The position numbers and the translations under genes are program-made. From an uncultured Flammeovirgaceae bacterium (lineage in GTDB: Bacteria; Bacteroidota; Bacteroidia; Cytophagales; Cyclobacteriaceae): a DNA stretch of 64,000 nucleotides. The notes beneath the pieces were generated by a model that saw nothing but the letters and a program-made list of their open reading frames with translations, was not told the DNA's origin and made no database searches. How positions within the stretch are numbered: position 1 is the stretch's first letter; the number at the start of each line of letters is the position of its first letter. The stretch is taken from the NCBI GenBank assembly GCA_937883755.1, contig CAKZYA010000047.1, positions 32,491-96,490 on the forward strand, read 5' to 3'. Shown one piece after another: positions 27,816 through 36,071 of this stretch.

Positions 27816-28049
27816 TTACTTGGCTAATTTATCAATTTCAGCCGCCAATTTATGATCTTTTTCGGTTACAATGTCTCCGGCATCATGGGTATTTAGCTCA
27901 AAGCTCACCTGATTATAGACATTCGTCATAAACGGATGATGGTTCATTTTTTCGGCAACAATGGCTACCCGACTCATAAAGCCAAAGGCTTCTACAAAGT
28001 CCGCAAACTCGAAAGACTTTTTTAGTTTGTTATCTTCTTCTTTCCACAT
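27816..28049 (-). CDS. phhB: Pterin-4a-carbinolamine dehydratase
   Basis: A 77-residue enzyme that dehydrates 4a-hydroxytetrahydropterin, recycling the cofactor of aromatic amino-acid hydroxylases. The signature AEKMNHHP (His37, His38) and the LNTHDAG segment (His55) are present. In the usual HHPEW the Glu-Trp is replaced by Phe-Met, a modest deviation. It is short compared with the about 100-residue norm because of a trimmed N-terminus, as often in Bacteroidota. First gene of a compact minus-strand operon with rsmI and lnt. Confidence 0.9.
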   Translation of the reverse strand: MWKEEDNKLKKSFEFADFVEAFGFMSRVAIVAEKMNHHPFMTNVYNQVSFELNTHDAGDIVTEKDHKLAAEIDKLAK

Positions 28050-28110
28050 AGGTCAATAGTTTTTATACTCGAGTTTAACTAGTCGGGAGTAACAAAGTTT
28101 AACAACTACT

Positions 28111-28959
28111 CTACTTATCAAATCGGAAAGTGGTCATCACTGGAAGATGATCACTTAGTGACCAACGACGCCGAGATGGCTCTGGGATGAACAAACCTTC
28201 GCCTAGTGTTCGCGATGGATCTCTTAAAAATAGTGCTAGATTCTTACTTAGCAAGATATAATCAATCCGACGGTAGGGTTGTAGTGGGTCAGTTCCTAGT
28301 TCATCCATCTTGGTAAAACCAGAACCATACTTTAAAGAATCATAAGAGTCTACTAAACCCAAGCTCGTCCAACGAGGATATTCTACATCAAAGGGGCGAT
28401 GATTCAAATCACCTGCCACAATAGTGAACCTTTCCTGGGCTACATCACTCCTTATGTAAGGAGCCAACGCGTCAATTTGCTGCTGGCGCAGATCATAGTT
28501 ATCACGAGGCGCAAGTTTAAAGCCGTACACTACTAGTTGAACATCCTGAAAGCCAAGAACGATTCGCCCCCAATGATTAAATAAATCATCTACCCTCGAA
28601 CTGCTACTAGAAATGCAAAAATCTGTACTATCGACCTGCACCCGGTTGCTTATTATCAGAAGCCCTACTCGTTTGGGTTCTTCGTAATTCGGGCACTTAA
28701 TAGGTATTGCTTGGTATGAAGTGCCCATTGCTGCAACCAAACTATCGTATGATTCAGCTCGGTCTCCTGGCTCTTGAATGACCAGTATATCGGGTTGATA
28801 TTTCTTAACTTCCTGTCCAATTAAGCGAAATCGCTGGGGAGCAGTATTGCTATCAGGCTCACCGTACCCTCGTCCGCTTCTCAAATTATAGGTGATGACT
28901 CTCAGCTCTTCAGTAGTTTGACCACTGAGTGATAGAGGTATCAAAAGAATGATAAGCAC
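28111..28959 (-). CDS. Secreted endonuclease/exonuclease/phosphatase family hydrolase
   Basis: The open frame extends to 29121, but I choose GTG 28959: it lies five bases after AAGGAG and begins a normal signal peptide (VLIILLIPLSLSGQ), giving 282 residues. The upstream part of the open frame is inside a palindromic repeat and does not look like protein. The EEP/DNase I fold shows in VITYNLRSGRGYG, DILVIQEPG, VAGDLNHRPFDVEYP and the final SDHLPVMTTF, with metal-binding Glu, catalytic Asp-Asn and the SDH motif. The substrate may be DNA, a phosphoinositide or another phosphodiester; nothing nearby decides. Confidence 0.85.
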   Translation of the reverse strand: MLIILLIPLSLSGQTTEELRVITYNLRSGRGYGEPDSNTAPQRFRLIGQEVKKYQPDILVIQEPGDRAESYDSLVAAMGTSYQAIPIKCPNYEEPKRVGLLIISNRVQVDSTDFCISSSSSRVDDLFNHWGRIVLGFQDVQLVVYGFKLAPRDNYDLRQQQIDALAPYIRSDVAQERFTIVAGDLNHRPFDVEYPRWTSLGLVDSYDSLKYGSGFTKMDELGTDPLQPYRRIDYILLSKNLALFLRDPSRTLGEGLFIPEPSRRRWSLSDHLPVMTTFRFDK

Positions 28960-28978
28960 TACAACTCCTTTCCAACAA

Positions 28979-29128
28979 TAAGTAAGTGGACAAAGGCTTT
29001 TTGTAATCTCTCCGGATGAGCTTTGCAAATTCCGAGGTCTCCTGCTTATTGGGCTAGAGACCCCGTCGGGGCGCCGACTGCAACAAGTGTAGGAAGATTG
29101 TACAAGATTTCTTTTGCCCACTTACTTA
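28979..29128. repeat. Foldback MITE-like element with REP palindrome
   Basis: TAAGTAAGTGGACAAAG (28979-28995) and its inverted partner CTTTTGCCCACTTACTTA (29111-29128) form the ends. Just inside, further blocks mirror each other, and the centre contains GACCCCGTCGGGGCGCC, a strong GC palindrome. The element ends 19 bases before the EEP-hydrolase start. Confidence 0.6.
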
Positions 29129-29145
29129 AAACGTCCAGTTCACGC

Positions 29146-29412
29146 TTACAAAGCTAGTACTCCCTCAATCTGATGAGCTTCTTTATACTTCTCGATCACA
29201 TCTTCGCTGGAGCGCATCATGATTTTAGCAGTGACGCTGGTATAACTGCCTTTACTCGACTGTTTAGTTGTCAAATTATTCTTAGGAAATAAAGCAAACA
29301 CTTCATTCTCCTTTCCAGTAGGGACAATAAATTTGAACATATAAAGCGAAGGCCAGTCATGCTGCTGATCAAGCTTTTGCTTAAAGGCTTCTATATCAAG
29401 TTTAGGTAACAT
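29146..29412 (-). CDS. DUF493 family protein
   Basis: An 88-residue cytosolic protein of the YbeD/DUF493 type, a small ferredoxin-like (ACT-like) fold of unknown role. Characteristic features are WPSLYMFKFIVPT in the first strand, the helix with ENEVFALF, and the pair YTSVTAKIMMRSSEDVIEKYKEA followed by the terminal strand EGVLAL. It precedes the EEP hydrolase on the same strand, but the palindromic element between them suggests separate transcription. Confidence 0.85.
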   Translation of the reverse strand: MLPKLDIEAFKQKLDQQHDWPSLYMFKFIVPTGKENEVFALFPKNNLTTKQSSKGSYTSVTAKIMMRSSEDVIEKYKEAHQIEGVLAL

Positions 29413-29435
29413 TTATCAAGGTATTCAGGTGTAAC

Positions 29436-29490
29436 TTAACCAAGGTAGAACAAGTATGTCTATAACCTACATGTTCTACCTTGGTGTTAA
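29436..29490. repeat. Perfect inverted repeat between DUF493 and decayed decarboxylase
   Basis: TTAACCAAGGTAGAACA (29436-29452) faces TGTTCTACCTTGGTGTTAA (29472-29490), 13 bases perfect (CCAAGGTAGAACA) and extended by TTAA with one extra base. The 19-base loop and lack of a T-run argue against a simple intrinsic terminator. Confidence 0.6.
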
Positions 29491-29560
29491 GAAACGCTTT
29501 AAACCATCAAGAGGTTTCTACCAGAATATGGCCTGTGTACCGTAGTGAACTAAAACACCA

Positions 29561-30357
29561 CTAAGAAGTGATTTTTCGGACTGGTAAAGAGTTACTGCTC
29601 GGAAGCTCGCCATAATATTTGCAAGCCAAAAAGTCTAAGTAAGCCAGTGTTATTTCCAGATCCTCCAAAGTTGTATTTGGATTAATGGTACACATCCTCA
29701 GTACTGTTCGCTCCCGAATATTGGTTGAAGAGAGAACAATGCCCTGTTCATCCATAACGTGATCAGCTAATTGTGAGTTGATCTTATCTTGCAGGTCGGT
29801 TGGAAGGGGCAAACCGAAAGGTAGTAATACCAATCTGGTAACTCCTCTAGCATGGAAGCTACCTGCTCAGCTAACTCAATGTGTACTGAATAGCTTGACG
29901 AAACGTACTCAATCCATAATGTTTAATCGACATCCAGAGAGGCAGTGCCCGAAAACGCTGAGAGAGTTGAATTCCCTTACCGGAAAAATTTCGGTGCCCT
30001 TCAAGTTTCTTTAAGATAAGAGGCTGAAGTCTGAAAAGCCTGTAATAAGTGTTCACTATTTTTTACCAATACCCTTCCAATATCGTAGGGTTGGTAGAGC
30101 CACTTATAAGGATTAATCGTTAAAGAGTCAGCTTCGTTCATACCTTGTAATAACTGCCGCCCTGAAAGTGTGAGCCAAGCGGCTCTGCCATAGGCAGCAT
30201 CTACGTGCACCCAGCACTGCTATTGGTCACAAATTTCTCGTATTTCTACCATCGGGTCAATCGCCCCAGTATTGGTAGTACCTGCATTAGCAATAATACA
30301 AAACGGACGTTTCTCTGCCTGTTTGCCGTGGGCTAACTGTGCCACCCTTAAACTTAG
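29561..30357 (-). pseudogene. Decayed group II PLP-dependent decarboxylase
   Basis: Read across frames on the minus strand, this encodes the C-terminal half of an aromatic-L-amino-acid/glutamate-type decarboxylase: FCIIANAGTTNTGAIDP, then HVDAAYGRAAW, then INPYKWLYQPYDIG with the PLP lysine, GHRNFSGKGIQLSQRFRALPLW, and a terminal TVLRMCTINPNTTLEDLE. A TAG stop interrupts the frame just before the HVDAAYG motif (near 30215), and frameshifts occur near 30003, near 29877 and near 29800-29830. The N-terminal half is missing. So it cannot make an active enzyme. Substrate class is uncertain. Confidence 0.85.
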
Positions 30358-30600
30358 ACACGTCAGCTACTACATTTGTAAGGCCGTGCCTCTTAATCAA
30401 GTCCAGTAGATCTAAGAAACCCTTCTCAGCTTCTTCATCTAGGATATGCCCCTTTCACTGATACATCAGCTTTTCTGAGTCAACTTCTGCGTAGAGCTTA
30501 GGCTCATCAATTACTGCAACTAATTCTTTGAGAATGGGTAAGGTATTATACTTACTGTGTTGTAACAAACCAGCAAGAAAGATTTTGCAAAAAATGAGTA
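30358..30600 (-). pseudogene. Fragment of a small STAS-like protein fused to the decayed decarboxylase
   Basis: The stretch reads KELVAVIDEPKLYAEVDSEK, LMYQ, then a TGA where Trp would fit, then KGHILDEEAEKGFLDLLDL and HGLTNVVADVSKFKG. The pattern of a Tyr/Trp-rich strand, a long helix and a V-A-D strand resembles the small SpoIIAA/STAS-like proteins of Bacteroidota. It runs directly into decarboxylase sequence near 30358 in another frame, suggesting a deletion joined two dead genes. Family call is tentative. Confidence 0.4.
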
Positions 30601-30606
30601 TAAACA

Positions 30607-31635
30607 CTATATATCCATACGAAGTACCACTTGTAAACTCATTTTCACTAAGTCTCCCATCGATTGGCAATGGGCAAATGCGGTAGACTTATATAGTTCG
30701 GTCAGATCATTTTTTAGCTGAACTACATTGTCAGGTGGAGCCAGCGTATCGTTAGCCATTGCATGCATCAGATGTTGAATCTGATAGCGGGAAGAACGCA
30801 CTCGGGTAGCCATAAGAGCATGTTCTTCGGTTTGGTACTGCCGTACCGACTCAGGGGTCATTAATTTCAGCCCTACCTGAATGATAGGATTATTTTGCTT
30901 GAAGTACTGAGGCATATATATCGCCTTCCGACCTTCATAAGATTGCTGGTCAAAATCAATAGCTCGAATTCGATAGTGCAGCTCATCGAAGTCAGGAGTG
31001 ACATCTATGACAAAATTGGTGGCGTGCATATCGCCGAGTAATCGCACCACACAACGTTCGTTAAATTTTACAAACTCCTTTGCCAACCGCGTCAGGTTTT
31101 GGCTACCATCATGCAGTTGATACTGAAAAAAAAGGTCTCCTGGAATTCCCGCGATGTGTTCTTCGATAAGAGTTTGGCTGGCTACCAGATAACTCATCCG
31201 GTTGGGTGAAAGAATATGTTCTAGCTCTAAACCGTAAATACGGGAGGCATCAGCGTGTTTAATGTAGAAATAATCGAAATTATCATTGATACGGTTAACA
31301 ATCCGTACCCGAAAAGGGCGAGTATTTCCATAGATGCACAAGTCTACCCGATCTACGTACAAATGCTCAATCACCGACATATCCCCATCAGCCTTTAAAA
31401 GAGAATAAATGGTCTTCAGGGCGTAGTACATCCAATCCATATCCTGCTGAGGATAAAATACGGTGACCCATAGCGTATCCTGATTGAGCTTATCATACAG
31501 AGGTATGGTGTTATTATACCGTAGTAGATCTTGGTAAGTAATAGGTACCTGGGTCAGGCGGGCATGTTCTCCTAGGTAGCTCCGCAGCGGTTCACTGATA
31601 GGGTATACTTGTTTTTTACGCGAAATTTTCGGCAT
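30607..31635 (-). CDS. Uncharacterised protein with kinase-like (APH/HipA-type) fold motifs
   Basis: A 342-residue protein of no named family that I recognise. Its central part resembles a protein-kinase-fold catalytic site: a possible lysine strand YFYIKHAD (Lys126), a nearby acidic helix GLELEHIL (Glu137/139), the catalytic-loop-like LLGDMHATNFVI (Asp202, His204, Asn207) and a metal-binding-like AIDFDQQSY (Asp227, Asp229). APH and fructosamine-type kinases use HGDLHPGN and IDF(G/D) in this order. No signal peptide or membrane helix is seen. Its neighbours are a dead decarboxylase and a secreted protein, so they give no hint of substrate. Confidence 0.6.
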   Translation of the reverse strand: MPKISRKKQVYPISEPLRSYLGEHARLTQVPITYQDLLRYNNTIPLYDKLNQDTLWVTVFYPQQDMDWMYYALKTIYSLLKADGDMSVIEHLYVDRVDLCIYGNTRPFRVRIVNRINDNFDYFYIKHADASRIYGLELEHILSPNRMSYLVASQTLIEEHIAGIPGDLFFQYQLHDGSQNLTRLAKEFVKFNERCVVRLLGDMHATNFVIDVTPDFDELHYRIRAIDFDQQSYEGRKAIYMPQYFKQNNPIIQVGLKLMTPESVRQYQTEEHALMATRVRSSRYQIQHLMHAMANDTLAPPDNVVQLKNDLTELYKSTAFAHCQSMGDLVKMSLQVVLRMDI

Positions 31636-31995
31636 AAACTACGCTTTGAGAAAGTCAGCAAGAGATTCTGCGAAAAAAAATATTTAAAAATGGCATAATA
31701 CAGTACTCAAAAGTTACAAACTATATAATTACAATATTTTCAGTTTTTAGCCCCTTTTTTAAAAAATTGTTGAAAAGAAATATACTCTTCACCTAAGCTT
31801 TCGATAAAGTTAATAATCTATTGAATAATTTTTTATAAAATGGGTATTTCATTGATGATTTTTTACTTTTTAATAATATTTTTTGAAAATTATTCAACCA
31901 AGTATTCAAAACCTGCGTATATTTGCAGTGAACGGTTAACCGAAAAACTAATTTTGTAAGTTAAGTCTAGTTAAACCACGAAAAGCAAAACAAGA
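31636..31995. other. AT-rich intergenic region
   Basis: A 360-base divergent promoter region between the kinase-like gene and a secreted protein gene. It is strongly AT-rich with A and T runs and holds no ORF with protein-like composition, no tRNA and no clear hairpin. The only recognisable signal is the -7 box at 31918. Confidence 0.6.
31918..31925 (+). promoter_or_regulatory. Candidate Bacteroidota -7 box
   Basis: TATATTTG matches TAnnTTTG, 70 bases before the ATG at 31996. No TTTG is found at the expected spacing upstream. Confidence 0.4.
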
Positions 31996-32592
31996 ATGAA
32001 AATCGTTAGAAACAGTTTAATGGCTATGGCCGCACTCTTATTAGTCGTAGGAAGCGTGCTGGCCGCTGGTGACACCGATACTAAAATTAGTGTTAGGTCG
32101 CTAGAGAATGAAAGTAAGAAAGCTCTAATCCGAGTGGCTAGTGCCAGTTCAGTTGATCAAGCTATCTTACGTATCAAAGACCATGTAGGCCGGGTGCTGT
32201 ACCGGGAAGTGCTTACTGGCGAAGAGGCATACATGAAAAAGTATGATTTCTCCCGCCTGCCTAGTGGCGAATATGTAGTAGAGGTTCGTACGAAAACTGG
32301 CGTTACTGAAGAAGCTTTCTCTCTTAACGAAGGAGCTGCCAACGTTGTATACTTTAAGCCTGCTATTAAAATTGAATCACAAAAAGTAAGTGTAGTTTTT
32401 CAAAACAGGATTAACTCTCCGGTTTCTTTAAAACTTTTTGATGAGCGAGGCCGGGTACTTTACGAAGAACAAGTAGCTTCTCAAGAAAAATTTGCTAAGG
32501 GACTGAACCTTTCTAAATTAAATCAAGGACAGTACTCATTAGCAATCTTGGGTAAAAACTATGTATACACAAAAAGTATTGATCTGAAATAA
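31996..32592 (+). CDS. Secreted protein with two T9SS-tail-like beta domains
   Basis: A 198-residue protein with a signal peptide (about 1-23, SVLAAG). Two similar beta-sandwich units follow: VRVLYREVLTGEE-like text (RVLYREVLTG ... FSRLPSGEYVVEV) and RVLYEEQVASQEKFAKGLNLSKLNQGQYSLAI. The pattern strand, Gly-Arg-Val-Leu-Tyr, leucine-x-x-L, Gly-x-Y is that of C-terminal sorting or DUF3244-like domains, but here they form the whole mature protein. It may be a free periplasmic or surface domain; the function is unknown. It has its own promoter and a strong terminator, so it is a single-gene unit and perhaps well expressed. Confidence 0.72.
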   Translation: MKIVRNSLMAMAALLLVVGSVLAAGDTDTKISVRSLENESKKALIRVASASSVDQAILRIKDHVGRVLYREVLTGEEAYMKKYDFSRLPSGEYVVEVRTKTGVTEEAFSLNEGAANVVYFKPAIKIESQKVSVVFQNRINSPVSLKLFDERGRVLYEEQVASQEKFAKGLNLSKLNQGQYSLAILGKNYVYTKSIDLK

Positions 32593-32626
32593 TTAAAAGA
32601 GTTTTTTTGTTAGGTTGTTGTATTGG

Positions 32627-32658
32627 TGCAGGCTCCTTCGGGAGCTTGCATTTTTTTT
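32627..32658 (+). terminator. Intrinsic terminator with UUCG tetraloop
   Basis: TGCAGGCTCC, loop TTCG, GGAGCTTGCA, then eight Ts. A 10-base stem with one G-U pair. Confidence 0.93.
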
Positions 32659-32759
32659 GCCTACCACTAAAATCAGCGATAATATATTTCCTACCTCAGT
32701 TTTTCCAATTGTTCATCAATTATCCACCGACAATTTTTACCTAGTAACTGCAAAATTCT

Positions 32760-32767
32760 TATTTTTG
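32760..32767 (+). promoter_or_regulatory. Candidate -7 box for pheT
   Basis: TATTTTTG fits TAnnTTTG, 84 bases before the pheT ATG. The -33 TTTG is not at the standard distance. Confidence 0.25.
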
Positions 32768-32850
32768 CCAACCCTGTTTTTTTACAGGAATTTCAGGAAG
32801 GTACGCACTTTAGTAGACGCGACCTTCTTTTTCATTTTAATACCACAGGT

Positions 32851-35274
32851 ATGAAGGTTTCTATTGACTGGCTCAGGGAGTTTATTGATGTCCCAGCTAC
32901 TGCTGAAGAAATTGCCGACAAGCTCACCCTCTCAGGACTAGAAGTAGAAGGCATCGAGATATTTGACCGTATTCCGGGAGGGCTAAAAGGTTTAGTCATT
33001 GGCGAAGTGCTCTCCGTAGAGAAGCACCCTAATGCCGACCGACTTCGGCTCACCCAAGTAAATATAGGAGAAAGTGAACCACTACCCATTGTCTGTGGTG
33101 CTCCCAACGTAGCCCAAGGGCAAAAAGTAGTAGTAGCTACTGTAGGAGCTACGCTATATCCTAAAGGTGGTGATGCATTTACTATCAAGAAATCAAAAAT
33201 CCGGGGCGAAGTATCTCAGGGAATGATTTGTGCTGAAGACGAAATCGGTGTAGGCACTGGACACGACGGTATTATGGTATTAGATACGGAGTTGCCCAAC
33301 GGAACTCCGGCAGCCGAATATTTTGGGTTAGAATCTGATCAAGTGCTAGAAATTGGGCTAACCCCTAACCGAGCCGATGCTGCCTCTCATTTTGGCGTAG
33401 CCCGCGATTTAAAAGCTCTGTATCAGCAGCCAGTAAAGTTACCCAGTACTGATGCCTTTGCGGTCGATAATCAAGATTTACCCATCGAGGTAGTAATAGA
33501 AAATACGGAAGCTTGCCCTCGTTATTCAGGGCTGACGATTAGCGGGATAACCGTTCAGGAGTCACCCGAATGGTTACAAACCCGCTTACGCTCTGTTGGC
33601 TTATCACCCATCAACAACATAGTAGATGCTACCAACTATGTGTTGCACGGTCTAGGGCAGCCCATGCATGCTTTTGATGCTGATGCTATTACCGGAGGAA
33701 AAGTGGTAGTCAAAACCTTACCGGAAGGTAGCACCTTCACAACTTTAGATGAGAAAGAACGCAAGCTTCAAGCCCAGGATTTGATGATTTGCAATGCTGA
33801 AGAAGGGATGTGTATTGCGGGGGTGTTCGGAGGAATCAAATCCGGAGTAAAAGCCGAAACAAAAAATATATTCTTGGAGAGTGCCTATTTCTCACCGGAG
33901 TATACTCGACGTACCGCTCAGCACCACAGCCTAAAGACCGATGCCTCTTTCCGCTACGAACGAGGTACTGACCCCAACATCACCGTGTATGCGCTCAAGC
34001 TCGCGGCTTTACTAATAAAGGAAGTAGCCGGAGGAAAAATCTCCTCTGACATTGTAGACGTGTACCCCAACCCTATTGAACCGTTTCGGGTAGCAGTGAA
34101 ATACAAGAACGTAGATCGCCTGATCGGAAAACAGCTAGACCGTGAAGAGATCAAAAACATTTTAACTCAGCTCGATATTGACGTTACCGCAGCATCTGAA
34201 ACAGGTATCACTGTATCGGTTCCCCCCTACCGGGTAGATGTACAACGAGAAGCTGACATTATTGAAGAGATTCTGCGAATTCATGGCTACGATCAGGTAA
34301 AAACCTCTGAATATCTGAATGCTGACTACTTAGCCAACTTTCCTGAGCTAGATAGTAGAAAGCTGCAGTTACAATTGAGCGAAATGCTAGCTGGAAATGG
34401 GTTCTACGAAATAGTGACTAACTCACTCACTAAACCTGAGTACGCGTCTACCACTGAGCAGGACTATACAACGGTTTCGCTATATAATCCTTTAAGCGAA
34501 GAGTTAAGCGTAATGCGTCGCAACTTATTATTCTCCGGGTTGGAAGTAATTGCCCACAACAATAATCGTCAGCAAAAAAATTTAAAATTTTTTGAGTTCG
34601 GAACCACCTATGCTCAGGCGGATGATAAGTATTTGGAAGCAAAGGAGTTAGTTCTTTTCATGACCGGAAACGTGCAAGCAGAAAGTTGGGCATCATCTTC
34701 TGAGCCAGTATCTTTTCATGATTTAGCCTCGCATATTCGAGGAATTTTTAATAGGTTTGGTATGACTGACATTGTTCAGAAACCTCTGGATGATCCACTT
34801 TTTAGCTATGGTTTACAACTTACCTATAAAAACAACCTCCTGGCTAAACTTGGAAAAGTTGCTACAAAAGTAGCTAACAATGTTGGAGTAAAACAGTCCG
34901 TTTTTTACGCTACTGTGCAGTGGAACGCTTTACTGGAGAAACTACGTGATGTTCCTACCAAAGAGCGACTGTTGTTTCAGGAAATCTCCAAGTTTCCTGA
35001 GGTTCGTCGGGATTTATCACTGGTGCTCGACCGAAAAGTAACATTTAAAGAAGTAGAAAGGGTGGCTAGGGCAAACAGCCATAATTTGGTGAAGCGCATC
35101 AATGTGTTTGATGTGTACGAAGGTGAGCCACTTGGAAAAAATAAAAAGGCATATGCCCTGAGTTTTTTCTTGCAAGATCAGAACCGAACATTGACTGATA
35201 AAATTATTGATAAAACTATGAATAGGCTTATGCACCAATTTGAACAGGAGCTTCATGCAGAAATCCGCAAATAG
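32851..35274 (+). CDS. pheT: Phenylalanine-tRNA ligase beta subunit
   Basis: An 807-residue subunit of the alpha2-beta2 enzyme that charges tRNA-Phe. Domains in order: N-terminal B1 (SIDWLREFIDVPATAEEIADKL), EMAP-like tRNA-binding domain (about 40-155, VEKHPNADRLRLTQVNIG and IVCGAPNV), B3/B4 core (VEIGLTPNRADAASHFGVARDL through LESAYFSPEYTRRTAQHHSL), B5 (about 405-475), the catalytic-like domain (YEIVTNSLTKPEYA) and a C-terminal FDX-ACB domain (FPEVRRDLSLVLDRKVTF). Length is normal for Bacteroidota. The alpha subunit gene is not nearby. Confidence 0.97.
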   Translation: MKVSIDWLREFIDVPATAEEIADKLTLSGLEVEGIEIFDRIPGGLKGLVIGEVLSVEKHPNADRLRLTQVNIGESEPLPIVCGAPNVAQGQKVVVATVGATLYPKGGDAFTIKKSKIRGEVSQGMICAEDEIGVGTGHDGIMVLDTELPNGTPAAEYFGLESDQVLEIGLTPNRADAASHFGVARDLKALYQQPVKLPSTDAFAVDNQDLPIEVVIENTEACPRYSGLTISGITVQESPEWLQTRLRSVGLSPINNIVDATNYVLHGLGQPMHAFDADAITGGKVVVKTLPEGSTFTTLDEKERKLQAQDLMICNAEEGMCIAGVFGGIKSGVKAETKNIFLESAYFSPEYTRRTAQHHSLKTDASFRYERGTDPNITVYALKLAALLIKEVAGGKISSDIVDVYPNPIEPFRVAVKYKNVDRLIGKQLDREEIKNILTQLDIDVTAASETGITVSVPPYRVDVQREADIIEEILRIHGYDQVKTSEYLNADYLANFPELDSRKLQLQLSEMLAGNGFYEIVTNSLTKPEYASTTEQDYTTVSLYNPLSEELSVMRRNLLFSGLEVIAHNNNRQQKNLKFFEFGTTYAQADDKYLEAKELVLFMTGNVQAESWASSSEPVSFHDLASHIRGIFNRFGMTDIVQKPLDDPLFSYGLQLTYKNNLLAKLGKVATKVANNVGVKQSVFYATVQWNALLEKLRDVPTKERLLFQEISKFPEVRRDLSLVLDRKVTFKEVERVARANSHNLVKRINVFDVYEGEPLGKNKKAYALSFFLQDQNRTLTDKIIDKTMNRLMHQFEQELHAEIRK

Positions 35275-35371
35275 CAAGCAGATCATGCTATCAGCTAGGT
35301 AAGTCCGCCCCAGAGAGCTGGCTACAATTAACGTCCCAATCAAACCAAACCCTGCTAATACGTCCGTCTGC

Positions 35372-35671
35372 ATGACTCAATCTAACACCCTACTATCTGA
35401 AATCGCCACCCTAGAACGAAAAGTAGAGATGCTGCTTGCCGAACATAAATCGCTACGAGAAAAGCTCCGGCAAACTCAATACGACAACGAAGAACTGAAA
35501 CGAGTTTTAGCTTCTAGAGACGCTGAAATCGACAATTTTAAAAAATCAATTAAAATCAGTAAACTTGCTCAGTTTACAGTAGCTAATCAAAACGAAACTA
35601 CTGAAGTAAAGCGTACTATTAACGAGTACATCAAGAAAATTGATAAATGCATTGCTCATTTGAGCCAGTAA
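35372..35671 (+). CDS. Small coiled-coil protein next to zapA
   Basis: A 99-residue, highly charged helical protein. Residues 5-65 show heptad hydrophobics (LLSEIATLERKVEMLLAEH, LREKLRQTQYDNEELKRVL), then a break and a second short helix with NEYIKKIDKCIAHL. No known catalytic motif. It ends ten bases before zapA and so is co-transcribed with it. The size and coiled coil recall ZapB, the partner of ZapA in E. coli, but sequence similarity cannot be judged by eye; call it a ZapA-linked coiled coil. Confidence 0.75.
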   Translation: MTQSNTLLSEIATLERKVEMLLAEHKSLREKLRQTQYDNEELKRVLASRDAEIDNFKKSIKISKLAQFTVANQNETTEVKRTINEYIKKIDKCIAHLSQ

Positions 35672-35681
35672 AGCACGTTTA

Positions 35682-35969
35682 ATGGAGGCACTTTCCATAA
35701 AAATAAAAATTGGAGAACGAGAATACCCAATGCGGGTTGACCCTGAAGATGAAGAGCGTATTCGCCAAGCAGGCCGAATGCTGAATGAGCAAATTCATCA
35801 GTATCGGCAGCGCTACCATACTACCGACAAGCAAGATTTACTAGCAGTAGTAGCCTTCGATGCGTTTGTCGAGAAGTTAGACTATCAAACCCGGCAAGCC
35901 GAAACAGAAAAAGTAATTGTAGATAAGGTTAGCCGTATAAGCCGTCTTATTAATCAGACAATTTCGTAG
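35682..35969 (+). CDS. zapA: Cell division protein ZapA
   Basis: A 95-residue FtsZ-ring associated protein. The globular start SIKIKIGEREYPMRVDPEDEERIRQAGRMLNEQIH with LLAVVAFDAF is the usual ZapA pattern, followed by a C-terminal coiled coil (DYQTRQAETEKVIVDKVSRISRL). It lies between the small coiled-coil gene and rny. In many genomes a 6S RNA follows zapA, but the gap to rny here is only about 100 bases. Confidence 0.88.
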   Translation: MEALSIKIKIGEREYPMRVDPEDEERIRQAGRMLNEQIHQYRQRYHTTDKQDLLAVVAFDAFVEKLDYQTRQAETEKVIVDKVSRISRLINQTIS

Positions 35970-36071
35970 TGCCCATATTCTAGTAATGCTTTACTGGTCA
36001 TCTAACGTGTAGTCCAGTATTCTCTTCGTTAATATTCGCTCATCAGCAGTATAGTTAGGCTACTGTTCGTA

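Noticed and set aside
28960..29121. N-terminal extension of the EEP hydrolase from ATG 29121
   Set aside because: The extension falls in a foldback repeat and lacks protein-like composition; GTG 28959 has a good ribosome binding site and signal peptide.
29871..30210. Separate small genes for the decarboxylase fragments
   Set aside because: The fragments join into one family in order but in different frames; they are parts of one dead gene.
32832..33188. A 118-residue frame antisense to pheT
   Set aside because: Shadow of the conserved pheT start; Ser/Pro-rich as expected for an antisense frame.
35970..36071. Possible 6S RNA between zapA and rny
   Set aside because: The gap is only about 100 bases, too short for the usual roughly 180-base 6S RNA, and no matching long hairpin was seen.
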